Part shown: positions 45,361 through 56,839 of the stretch, piece after piece
How positions within the stretch are numbered: position 1 is the stretch's first letter
How the letters are laid out: every line of letters starts with the position of its first letter
Origin: Holothuria scabra
Taxonomy: Eukaryota > Echinodermata > Holothuroidea > Aspidochirotida > Holothuriidae
Direction: 5' to 3'
Length of the DNA: 64,000 nucleotides
NCBI GenBank assembly: GCA_037179385.1
Contig: CM074180.1
Span: forward strand, 26,393,455 to 26,457,454
Notes under the pieces: generated by a model
Databases searched by the model: none
The model's input: the letters and a program-made list of their open reading frames with translations, nothing else
Told to the model about the DNA's origin: nothing
Position numbers and translations under genes: made by a program

Positions 45361-47072
45361 CTGCTCATTCCCACGACACGTGACCGGACAGATGCGTCCG
45401 TTTCGGCTCATCCGTTTCCGTTGGCGTGCTTCTTCCACAGCTAAAGCTTAAGATTTCTATGTTAAAGGCTGCGTTTTGGCACCCTCACGTATGCTTACAC
45501 GCACAAGGAAAGCGCCAAGTCTGACGCTCGTTTTGCACTCAGATCATGAATACAAGATATGGGCGCCTTTTGTTAATGAAGTTTATGAGACGCGATATAC
45601 ACAGCGGTGTGAGCACCATATGCGCTAGGCATAAAAGGCGTAGAAATCAGGCACAATGTTAAAACAGGGAGCTGGTTGGAGAAAGTAGCTCCCCCACCCC
45701 TCATAAAAAAAAATTAAAAAAAAAAATTTAAAAAAAACTTTTTCCGGAGGTAGAAAAAGAATAACCATATTTTCCAAAATTTTGAGTCTCGTCAACACTC
45801 CGATAAATGCAATTCATTATTAATTAACTGACTTTTCTTCGTGCAACATGAAGTCAAAGGTGGCTTTCTATGCTGTTACTTTTCTAAATGATACTTGAAA
45901 TAACAGGTAACTTAAATGATTAACCTTGATAGTACCCTGGTTTCTTAAGACAAACGAAAGTCGCGCTTTGCCTTTTTCCAACAAATAGGAAAAACGGAGT
46001 GACAATATCATACTTTTAATAAATAATGTTCCTTTACTTTGCAATGAACAGGCATACAGTTGTATATATGAACGCGTTGAAAATATGTTGCTTTGTTTAA
46101 GTGCAGATATGTAAATTATAGTATCACTGCTTGGCGGACTGTTCACTGGCATTAGTTCGAGACGGTCTTCCCCTCTTTTGCTGTTCGTGACACCATAGTA
46201 TAATAACTATAACCCTTGTGAAATGTTTTCTCGTACGTGCGCTACATGAGAATAGGACTGTCAACCCATTGACATTACAATACACTTACTTCTAAGTATG
46301 TTTTAAAACTTGATAATGATGAGTTGTCCTGGTAACATTTCCTGCCGGGTGTCTTTCACGGTCACGGTTTTTTGAAAGATAAACATGTTCACATGAAAGA
46401 ACTGAAAGATTTTCGTTTTTTCTTAGAAGTTATTTGAGATAAGAACACTTCGTGAGAATGTTTCTGTTAAAACTTTTTGGTTGCAATACCCTGATCTGCA
46501 AGCCTTTGAAATATGAACCCTCGGTAAATTTGAATACAAATGATAGGTTCTTTAAATATTAACGATGTTTAGGAAGGATTTTCAAACTTTCTTTTCGTTA
46601 TATTCCTTAATGTCTAAAGTGTTGCAGATTCCCCAGAAGATATGTCCACTTACAGCTTTAGAGTGAAGGTAACCTTCGCAGCCTGCTTCCAGTATATTCA
46701 CCTCTTTTTCCAAGGTCATCCAAGATTAATAGTAGTGAAGATAAAAGTTAGATTGTTTGTAAAGATGATTCCTCAATTTTCAAGCAGTATACAGTGGAAT
46801 GATCTCATATTGAGCATATTGGGCATCCTACTGAACCAAACTAGTGAAACCTCTTTGTCATGACGTCTCGAGAGACATACTTTCAAGGAGTCGTTAAGCA
46901 TAGATGTTCTTCAGGACGCTCAAGAAGGGTTCTTCAATTGGTGCAAGTGGACAGTCGTTTCAGATCACCAGAGGTCAAATTGAGAAATGTGCTCACTCAA
47001 GAAGGATTAGCTTTGACGTACGTTGCATGTGTTTCACACAAATCGTTTGGTTTTATTTTAAGGATTTCTTAA

Positions 47073-48868
47073 TTCAAATGCAAATCCTCTCACCCAAGAC
47101 AATTCCAATTCTCCTAACTTGCCTACTTGAAGGGAAAATCGTATCATCCACACGATTCCAATTCTCCTAATCTACTAACTTAAGCCCCTCCCACAACTGT
47201 CTAAAACTCTTCCTTATCCAGATACAATCTCAGTTTATTGCTTCAGGGTGAGCATTAGCGGCTCGCCATAGGGGCACGGGGGCACTTGCCCCCGCCCCCA
47301 AACATTTCCAAATCATGGTCTTCAATTTTCCAAAAATAACGTTATTCGATATGACATGAATAAAAAGTAACCTTTTTCTTAATCTGGGCAAAGTATCCAA
47401 GCCTTCTCTCTCATGCAAATTTCATATATTATTTATAAAGTATAAACTAATGCGTAATTGTCAAGGATAAAGTTCGTAATTGTATCAAAATTTTAGCCCA
47501 GAAACGTTGATAGCGCTACCAGCACCAGTAGTAGTACTGAATCAGCGCTGTTATTAGTGTTGGTAGCGCTACCAATGCTTCCGTGTGGCCGGTTCAGGTT
47601 CACAGACTCATTCGACCACTGGTCATATAAGTTAATACGATTCGAAAAGTTATGATTTCAATTTATTTCCGACGGTGTGCAGCTCCTTGAAACAAAAAAG
47701 TCCAGAACAAATTTATGTTTGATATTTTGAAGAGGAACATATTCTAGGCAGAGCTTACTGGGGTAATTTTTACTCATTTCCAATGTTTGGTTCTAGAGAT
47801 ATTAGAATTGAAGTTGACATATTTTCTACAAAGAGTGACCTTGCAACAAGTAGACGTGATGTCATGTATTCACATTGATGGAAATGCATAGTTGTTTTTC
47901 TCTAAAAATTAACACCATATTTATACAATTTAACTGTGATATGTTGTAGCCATAAGTGTATCCCGAGCAATGGAAGTTTAAAAACTTAATTTGACTTAAT
48001 GGCAAGAGATGCATCCCTTATCAATTCAAGATCAAACAGCAGGATCAAAACTAAATAAAAATCAAAACAAAACATTGAACATCAATATGAAAACATGACA
48101 CAGCACCTGCTTGAATCAAGTTTACCTTTTGTAGAAAATGTGTCAACTTCAGTATTTCTCGAGAACCGAACATGAGAAACTCACCGGAGTGCTTAGAATA
48201 TGTTCGTCTTTAACATATTAAACAAAAATTTGGTTCTGGTCTATTCTTTTTAACTGAGATTTTACTTTTCGACAAAGAAAATGATAAAATGTCACATCGT
48301 CCTGTAAAAAGCCAGTACATTTTATCTGGTAATTTTCTGATCATTTTGCAATTTGATTTTCTTTTTATTGGAATGAAGATTTTGTTGCAAGGGAAAACTC
48401 AAAGTAACGACCGCTTGAATTCTACTTACAAGCCTGGCAAATGAAATTTCCGGCTTTCTGAGAGGTCCCGATTTATCAAAATTTTCTGTACGCTCCTCGC
48501 CAACCGATGATGGCTCTCCCCTTAGATAGTCTTTCGCGCAGTCAGTCACCACTTCTCATGCCCCTCCGCTCCTAACCCCCCCAAAAAATATTTTTGCACG
48601 ACATCCCCTGATACTATTTGAGACGTCTTGGTCTCAAGTTGAGAGCCCCCCCCCAAAAAAAAAAAAATCCTTATATCCGCCCTTGAGGGTGAGTATGCCA
48701 GACTCAATGTACAATTAGAACAACGTCAGTGCAGTGCATGCTGGGAAATATTATCTACAGTACTCTGCTTTTCTTGACTTTTTTGTCAATCAACTTAAGA
48801 GCTGTGCTGTTTGGGAATTGCTGTAGACTACTACAAAAATTGTAGTTTCGAGTGATAAATGGATGCCT
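47073..48868. mobile_element. TTAA-flanked MITE family P, copy 3, split by a hAT
   Basis: The left part (47073-47244) includes TCCTCTCACCCAAGAC and ACAATCTCAGTTTATTGC. The right part (48694-48868) has ACTACAAAAATTGTAGTTTC and ends GATGCCT before TCAA. TTAA precedes the left end. The two halves join over the AGGGTGAG duplication of the nested hAT. Confidence 0.6.
47253..48685. mobile_element. hAT-type element, perfect 8-bp TSD
   Basis: The 1433-bp insert begins CATTAGCGGCTCGCC and ends ATATCCGCCCTTG, so the ends are only weakly inverse. AGGGTGAG flanks it exactly (47245-47252 and 48686-48693). It interrupts family P, which is continuous elsewhere (60345-60352 shows the empty site). No transposase frame. 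Confidence 0.7.
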
Positions 48869-49966
48869 TCAAAATCTTGTGAGCATAAAATATGATCCCA
48901 TGAACTATCAACAGTTACCTTCCAGGGTCTTTCATTTTGTAATCCCCTCAACACCTCACTGATACTGCCGGATACTCCCTGGCACCGAGCATGGTGGTAC
49001 CGGTATATACAATTTATTATATTCCGTTGGCAATTATGATTATGGATTGGACATTTAGTTTACCTAAAAACGCCTACAGTGCAGTTACTGCCATACTCTA
49101 TGGCATTTTGGTTGAAAGGCGATGCCAACTTCAGAATAGCTCTGCTAAGCTATGAAAGTTACATAGTGTTTAATTCAGACGTAGATATGCTGAAATGGAA
49201 TTGACCAGAAAGAGTAATGAAAAGTATGCTTCTTGTAGCATAACCGTTGAAAATTTGAAAGTGATCGTAAGGGTGAGCACTTCACCCTTGACAACCCCAC
49301 TTCTGTAATGGGACTTGGAGATGTTCCACCCTGTTAATCGCAGAAAGTAACCTGGTGGAAACACGCCCCTGCGGTGGTATTTCCTATAGTTTAAGCTTCA
49401 GCTCGCCAGAATATTGCTGTCTTTGTAAATATTATGTCATCAAATGTGCCAGCCTCCAGGGTGTATAATCATTTTTATTTACCCTATTGTCTTCTTAAGC
49501 TAGGCCAAAGTTGAACCTGCTCAGATCATTCGCCTACTCCTACCCGTTATTGATACCAAGAGTTATGTATTTGGGTTTTGATAGTTCCGACAAGAAACAA
49601 TAGTAAACTTTAATTAATTCCAATATCTTCCTTGCAACGCTCACTACACCGACTGAAGGACATGTCATGGTCAACCTGTACTTGTGCAAATAAGAGTATC
49701 TGGTGCAAATTAATAACATCCTGACTAATCTGAACTAGGGCAGGAATATGATCACCAACATCTTGTATATCAGTACACTCCGACAAATACAAGATGTACC
49801 TTCATTGAGTTGTCAGCAAGTACCGGTGACATTTTCAAAGTCTACGGTCTTTGGTATTCCAATTTCTAACACTGGGCAACAGGAAGTTAAATGAGGAAAT
49901 TTACATTGGCGTATTACCTTCCCTTTAGTTTCCTAATAGAGGGAGTGATCTATTACGCAGCCAACT

Positions 49967-50270
<304 letters not shown>

Positions 50271-51260
50271 GCGACATCAGGTGTTTTCCCTCAAAGCATG
50301 GAGCTAATACCTTTCAAAGGACGTTAGCGCCATTTTCAGTAGATTTAGCCCATACATCAACACATTATCAATGTAATTATGTGAAGTATAACATTGAAGG
50401 CTGTCGCATCTCACTATATTGTTACTAATGTAAAGAGATGAGGTTAAAATGCAATCGAATTTCTAAGATTGGTTGCCGATGGCGGTCACCATTTTTCAGG
50501 GCGAATATGTAACTCTTAGGAAGGTCAGTGTAGAAAGTGTTATAGGAATGAACGTACCTTTATATTAGGGTGCGACATTGTAGTTCCCCTAAATCATGCT
50601 AGGCAGGATAAAAAAAAGTCGTCTGCCCTGTCGCACGAAAATTTACTCTCAATCGCAAGACCGATTTAGGTTACATCTATTTATGTCAAACCATATTACG
50701 GAGATCCATGAACAAATAAAACTTGCGATCGATGTTATACTTTTGTGATAGATCATAACCATAAATCTACTAACTAGCCATTTAATTGGTGGGATTGGGC
50801 TCATCTGGACCATGCTTTCAATTCAGTGAGAAAGGAGGTCTGGAGGGATCATGTAAGCTAACTAATTAGGGAAATTGATATAGTCCTTCTACAACTCCCT
50901 GGTCTGTCCCTCACTTTTATCTGGGACCCACGCCCCCAGGAAACATAAGACACATGCTCAAGATGGTATGGTTCCTTACAATGGCTTTCAAATCACCGTC
51001 AAACAATGAAATTTCAATAAAAATAAATTCTTGTGAAATGGTAGACGATTGAACATTGCCTGGCATGCCCACCAGAGGAAGAGTTGTGTTTCAGTTAGGT
51101 ACTGCATAAGAAGTCGGCTGCTCAGGCACTTAAAAAACTTTGAACATGATTGCACCCTCCCTGTACGAGCTCGTGCACCTCACTTGAGAAGCTGATGGCG
51201 TTTCTGCCTTCCGCTTTGATATTAAGCTCTTAAGCATGCAATTGTCTTCAACATTATTAA

Positions 51261-51530
51261 AGGCAGATATTCGTCACCCCAAACCGCAATTGGACTCGGG
51301 GTCTATACCGGAATTCTCAATTGGCACGGTTCTGTGATTGAAATCAAAGTAAAAAGATACAGAGTCGCTCATATTGCACAGCATGTGCTGCTGTGTTCTG
51401 ATTATACTCAAGGTTCATATATGATCACAAGAATATGCTCTGAAGGCTAAACTAGTTTCAGACAACCGTGAGAGGGACTGGTGAGTAGGTATGGCGAATT
51501 GGAACCGTCTTAGGGGATGAATATCTGCCT
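51261..51530. mobile_element. TTAA-flanked MITE family P, copy 4
   Basis: The ends are AGGCAGATATTCGTCACCCC and, inverted, AGGCAGATATTCATCCCC, with intact TTAA on both sides (51257-51260 and 51531-51534). It is the best preserved copy, lying 61 bp upstream of the receptor's exon 2. Confidence 0.75.
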
Positions 51531-51595
51531 TTAAACTTCCATCTATCAATCTCATACACATTTGATGAACGTTTCTGTCTGTATTCAATCCTCAG

Positions 51596-54111
51596 ATTCA
51601 ACATGTAAGGGTGCACGAAGTGTTGGCAGAGAATTCATCGTAGCCTTCTTACAGACTCCTCAGATGGACAGTATGAAAGAACTGCATATTGCGGGCGCTT
51701 CTCGGATTCAAGCTTCCGTCACTGTAACCGCCCCAGAGGTTTTCAACGCCCCCATTCAAACTGAATTAGAAGGCAGCAACCAGTTTCAAATCATAAACCT
51801 GCAAACCATGCCTGACCACAGTGACACAGCTGTTCTTGTGCAGTCCACTTCGGATATATCTGTTATTGGCGTGGTTGCTGGGAATAACAGTGGCGCGTTT
51901 CTTGCACTTCCAGTGGAGGCACTCGGCACAGAGTACTTTGTTGCTTCTTATCTTGTAGCGACGAGAGTCTTACGAGCGAAAAGAGGCTCAGAGTTCTTGA
52001 TAATAGGTACACAAGCAGAAGACACAACCGTTCTTATAAAATTTGCAGGACTAGTTCGCTACAACGGCGTAGCCTATGATCGAGGAAGTTCGTTGACGAT
52101 TACCCTCCATCGTTTACAAGTTGCTCGATTTACATCTAAACTACACGATTTAACAGGATCGCATATTTTATCTGACCACCCAGTGGTGGTTATTTCAGGA
52201 AGTAAATGTGCGGACGTACCAGAAAATGTCCGCTACTGTGACCATCTTGTTGAACAGTTACCCCCTTTTAACTTTTGGGGCAGTCATTTTATGACGACAC
52301 CTCTGGCGTCGAGAAGTGCCGGGGATATATTTCGAGTTATTGCGGGTCGCAATGGGACAACATTTACAATGTGCGACCAACAGCACACATTAAACTCGAG
52401 CCAATTCCACGAGGTTACCGTGTCCTCGTCTGAAAGTTGTGCAATTTCCTCATCACAGCCTGTGCTCGTGGTACAGTATAGTAAAGGGGGAGCAAGCGAC
52501 AGAACCAGCGCAGACCCGTCAATGATAATTGTCCCCGCTCTGGAGCAATTTTTCCCCGAGTCTCTTTTCGCAACGGCCGACCTTTCGCCGAACAGTGCTC
52601 GCGTGTCACTGTACCTAAATGTGGTTCTTCAATGTGACCTCATACCTTTCTTGACTCAAAATATGTTCGCAATTCCTTCGGGACATTTCGAGGGAACTCA
52701 GTCGTTTAATGCCACTGTGGCCGGATTGAATATGTGTTCCACTCAGATATCCCCAGAATCAGGCCGCCACCTCTTCCAGTTTGAAAACGTAGATAGAGGA
52801 ATGTCGCTGATATTGTACGGTAATGCTGACGGAGACATCGCCACTTCGTTTGGATTACCTGTTGGATTTTCGTTTAGAGACAACTCATGTTCCGATCTTA
52901 TCAAAAATAACTCGAACGATCCCGAAGAAACACCTGCCTCAAGTTCAGTTTCACCGATTAAAACCCCATTTAAAAGTAACATATCCCCCGTTCCCTCCAA
53001 TCCTTCGATTGACAAAGGGGAAAAGTTTCAAGTCAATAGCGAAGACAGTCCCAGTAACATGTTAGCCGTTTCGCTGATCGTATTCATGGTATCTTTTATA
53101 ATTGTGACACTTTTGATAGGATATATTGTCTTCTTAAAGAAACGTGTCGATACCTTGGAAGGAGAAAAACAAAATTATTACAAGATGGCGATTCCAATCG
53201 CGCCAGATGGTTACATTGGTTTAGACGGATCTCAGATCGCTCATCGCGAATACATGACTCTCAATAATTCGGATCAAATGTGGCATTTTAATAATAGAAG
53301 GAGTGATAGATCCGTTTTCAGGGGTGTACAACCCGCTCATTCAGTCCGTAGCAACAATTCACATCTATCATCTGTTTCTCGTATAGGTGGTGGCAGCACC
53401 CGACAGAGTATGCAGAGCCATTCTGAACGCATCTTTGAAGCCGATACACTTGAGCTGATGCCAAACGACCCGTCGCCATCTTCACGGCGCAGCAGCAGTA
53501 ATGTAGAAAGTTTTGGCAATGTAAACCCTTCATTTCATGAGACTGCATCACACTCCAGTCAGCAAGATATGATTGCTGATATTCGTTCTCAACCATCCTC
53601 TCTAAGAAAACCTACTAGGCCTATACGCAGACATCACAGTCAGGTAGAAGCCTATTGTACAACCGCACCCGTCCCCAAACCTCGGTTGCATGGTCCTCGA
53701 GGACTCCGACGTAGCGTCAGTACTCCCGGTGAGGATATTTTTGGCAATCCCTTGAAGGTTTACTACCATGTACCAAGAAATAATCCCATTGCTGCCTATG
53801 ATCGTCCAAGAAATCGAACATGTAGTGAAGGATTGTCGCCTTCAGCGGCGGATATTTTGTTACCCCCGGAGGAGATAGCTGGTCCGTCTTCACGGAAAAG
53901 TTCCTCTAACGAGAGTGAGGGTTCCCTTCCGCTGCAACAAGATGACGGTTATATGAGCATGAAGGAAGCTAGAATATCAATCGGTAGTAGTGGTTCTCAG
54001 TCCGAGGACAGTCCTAGGCGAGGGAGTAGGAGAAAGTTATTTGCTGATGATCATCTCAGCAAACGAGAGCAAGTTGATGCAGACTCAACGGATTATACTG
54101 AATTATTTTGA
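51596..54111 (+). CDS. IgGFc-binding-type transmembrane receptor, exon 2
   Basis: With exon 1 this encodes 868 residues. Residues about 36-462 form the IgGFc-binding N-terminal domain: GREFIVAF near the start, the diagnostic CADVPENVRYCDHLVEQLPP at 235-254, and FWG at 257-259. Several paired cysteines and N-glycosylation sites suit an extracellular domain. A Ser/Pro/Thr-rich stalk (463-518) leads to a membrane helix (519-544) and a KKR stop. The 324-residue tail holds Y570 (YIGL), Y583 (YMTL), Y754 (YHVP), Y765 (YDRP), Y816 (YMSM) and Y864 (YTEL), plus PVPKPR (722-727) and RSVSTP (736-741). The von Willebrand D repeats of vertebrate FCGBP are absent. The domain is known from adhesive and immune-type proteins; the ligand here is unknown. 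The frame is intact to TGA. Exon start 51596 is preferred over the in-frame ATG at 51565, which lies inside the acceptor. Confidence 0.85.
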
Positions 54112-54282
54112 TCGGTATCATTGTTGTAAATTTTTTATTTTTTTCTTTGACTGTAGAATGTTTATGACTGTAAAAAGTTCCTGTAAATTTATCAAGTTTA
54201 AAACATTACAGATTTTTCTGATATTGAAACCTTAACATTATATGATACTTTTAAGAATAGCAATAGTATAAAACCAAGACAG

Positions 54283-54288
54283 AATAAA
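54283..54288 (+). terminator. Polyadenylation signal AATAAA
   Basis: AATAAA lies 172 bp after the receptor stop codon, in a T-rich 3' region. It is a plausible end for the transcript. Confidence 0.5.
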
Positions 54289-55926
54289 AGATAATGTTGA
54301 ACTTTTGCTTCAAGTGATTGGTTACTAGGACGCCCTCTATTTTCTCCTTTATCTGCAAAACACTACTGCACTGTACGACACCCAAGATATCTGTAAACTG
54401 ATCAAATGGTGGCGTCGAGAGACTAAAACTTTGATCAAAATTTCATGTTTTCAGTGCAATGTTCTTTCAATGTTTTTTTCTTTCAAATGAAAGAAGCTCT
54501 CCTCGTATTGCTCGGTGTTGCAAAAGCATACGTTTTATACCACGTGATGCTTAAAGAAGATTGTCTACAAAACAATGGGAAACGGTGCTAAAGCAATTAA
54601 GATTTTCAATAACACGGTTGCAACATGTAGGCATTCAGATAGGAATATTTACTTGTTACCTGTTGTAAGCAGACTCTTGAATAAAGATAAATATCGCTTT
54701 ATTGATTTTGCACGCAGTGAGATCAGAAACTTCCCCTCCCTTCCCACCGCCGCCACTATCAATTGTCCTTCGCTCATATATACGCCTCTTTTTGGAAGGT
54801 GAATGGAATGGATACAGAAATTATGCACGCCAAAGAGAAGTGTAAATTTTTAACAAGTTGGTCTCGAAAAGAATGAGAATATGGCATTGATGGATACGAT
54901 TATACGAGTATATAGAAATTTAAGTGAATTTAAATGAGAGGTGCATGACGTCTGTGTATAGGTATACTCTATTATCCAAGCTATTTGGTCATATTCCAAC
55001 CCATTAGTACTCCCTGCAGTAGTATGCCGGCTCTAGCATTGCCGACATATGGGGTGAACGATGTCCTCCCCCATATCTGTAGCGGGGGGGGGGGGGGGTC
55101 CGAAACGACACCATTTTTCAGTAAGTGTCATAGCCTATTTCATCTTGAACCCCCCCCCCCCCCCCTCTAAATCCACCACTAAGCAATGTAATTTTGGGGA
55201 CCCTTTCCAGTTACAAGTCAAATTGTATAATGATATGCTGACTAGATGTAGCTCATTAATTACCAGTAAAATTTGTCATGGACCGACAGATGGACTCCCA
55301 TAAGGTACATTGAGACCCATATGACACAATATTTATAGGTTTCATAGCCTGAACATGGCACGCGAGAACTGTTAAAATCTACTTCAATTACTGTGGTTAC
55401 TACAAATTTAATTCTATCATTTCCTTTCAAACTCTGTTCATTTTATGTCATATTTATTACTGATACTATATTTTCCTATTTGAAAGTTTTCTTGACTCTG
55501 TTAGGGAAAAGCCTCTTTAAAGTTTAGCGTTTTTAGCTTATATATCATATGTACATAAAAGACTGCTGGCAGTCAACAAAGCTTCACTACGTACTTTAAT
55601 ACACGAGTTTGATAATTCGTGTTGGGGCTATACGCATGCACTCATCAGCCAAATCGTTAGGATAAACAAACCAGCCCCGCACATACAGCCCGTGTTTCCA
55701 GAATTTGATTTTACGTGAAAATTTCGTGAAATCATTCTTTTTTAATCCATCCATAACATAAAGAGGAATCTTAAGTGTGGTTTTGTGCAGTGGACTGTGT
55801 TCAAATTGACTTTGTGGTGTAAATATTCGCATTTTAATCTGTTGTAAAGTCTTTCTTTCGTTTGTGTTGGCTAGCCACTTGGATTTATGTTTAGTGTTAT
55901 ATGCACGTACTGCACGGCATAATTAA
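54289..55926. other. No recognisable gene
   Basis: AT-rich downstream sequence. A G-run (about 55083-55098) and a C-run (about 55151-55164) face each other across about 70 bp and resemble eroded hAT ends, but no termini or TSD are visible. Confidence 0.4.
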
Positions 55927-55932
55927 GGGACG

Positions 55933-56155
55933 TATGGCAAGCCGTTTTAACATTTACCTCGCAATTCCACTTAAGTGGAATGCATTTCACTTAAGTGGAA
56001 TACAATTCCACTTAAGTGAAATACATTTGACTTAAGTTAAATACATTTGACTTAAGTGAAATGTATTCCACTTAAGTGGAATTCAATTTAACTTAAGTGG
56101 AATTGTATTCCACTTGAGTGGAATTGCGAGGTAAATGTTAAAACGGCTTGCCATA
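55933..56155. mobile_element. Palindrome-array MITE, TATGGCAAGC termini
   Basis: The 223-bp element begins TATGGCAAGCCGTTTTAAC and ends with the exact inverse, perfect over more than 40 bp into the array. The flanks GGGACG (55927-55932) and GTGACG (56156-56161) match at 5 of 6 bases. Inside are eight units of TTCCACTTAAGTGGAA type. Their CTTAAG centres start at 55970, 55990, 56011, 56031, 56051, 56071, 56092 and 56113 (the last is CTTGAG), so the steps are 20 or 21 bp. Its terminal decamer equals that of the element at 36305. Confidence 0.85.
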
Positions 56156-56161
56156 GTGACG

Positions 56162-56689
56162 CTATGCTGTGGTGCCCCACAATTCCATGCAGTACCTCAT
56201 TACCGAGCTCACTAAAACAACAGTGTTTAGGATAGAAACACATATGTTTTCTTTGTACATTTAAAACATATTTAAAAGCTACCTAACAGTTAAATTGCCA
56301 AACTATCTGTTTGTAAGCCTATTTCATACTCTACTGTAGAGCTTAAAGCAACTGTGTAGTTTGAGCACTGTTCAATATGTCTGTTGATTGGGCCGGAAAA
56401 GCAAGAGATGGCCACGTGGTTCTAATAGTTGAATGGGAAGTTGAATAAAAAAAAATGTAATTTCCATATGAGAAGGAGGAACTGAATCTTCACAATTTCG
56501 TGAAACTTACATTCATATTGGACATGTATTTCTCGAGATATCAACAACTGAAGTTACTATATTTAGTTTGTTTCAAAGTGAACCTAAGGGCAGCAGAGGT
56601 TATTTCACTTCCTCACATTGAGAGGAATGCTTTGTTTAGCTTTTTTCAGCCACACTTCAGCATGGTGTTGACCATGAAGTAAAGAAGGA
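56162..56689. other. No recognisable feature
   Basis: AT-rich non-coding sequence between two mobile elements. Confidence 0.4.
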
Positions 56690-56839
56690 TTTGAACTCCC
56701 TGTGGCACTGATGTTTGTAAAGATCTCGTGCCATTTATGCAATCACATTCTGGTAATATGGGTTTTTTGAGGAGAAAATTGGCTGTAAAGTTGAAAGAAA
56801 AGCAGAAAGACTGTCTAACGGTAATGTTATATGTGCTTG

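Noticed and set aside
46627..46671. Small exon-like block in the receptor intron (acceptor GTTGCAG, donor GTAACC)
   Set aside because: It begins in a compatible phase but ends in phase 0, whereas exon 2 needs phase 1, so inclusion would break the receptor frame.
51562..51595. Upstream start codons of the long receptor frame
   Set aside because: This part is the pyrimidine-rich splice acceptor. It gives no signal peptide, whereas splicing at 51596 joins the signal-peptide exon in phase.
55960..56130. Regular palindromic repeats resembling a CRISPR array
   Set aside because: Animal genome, spacers of only a few bases, and the array is bounded by transposon terminal repeats and a target duplication.
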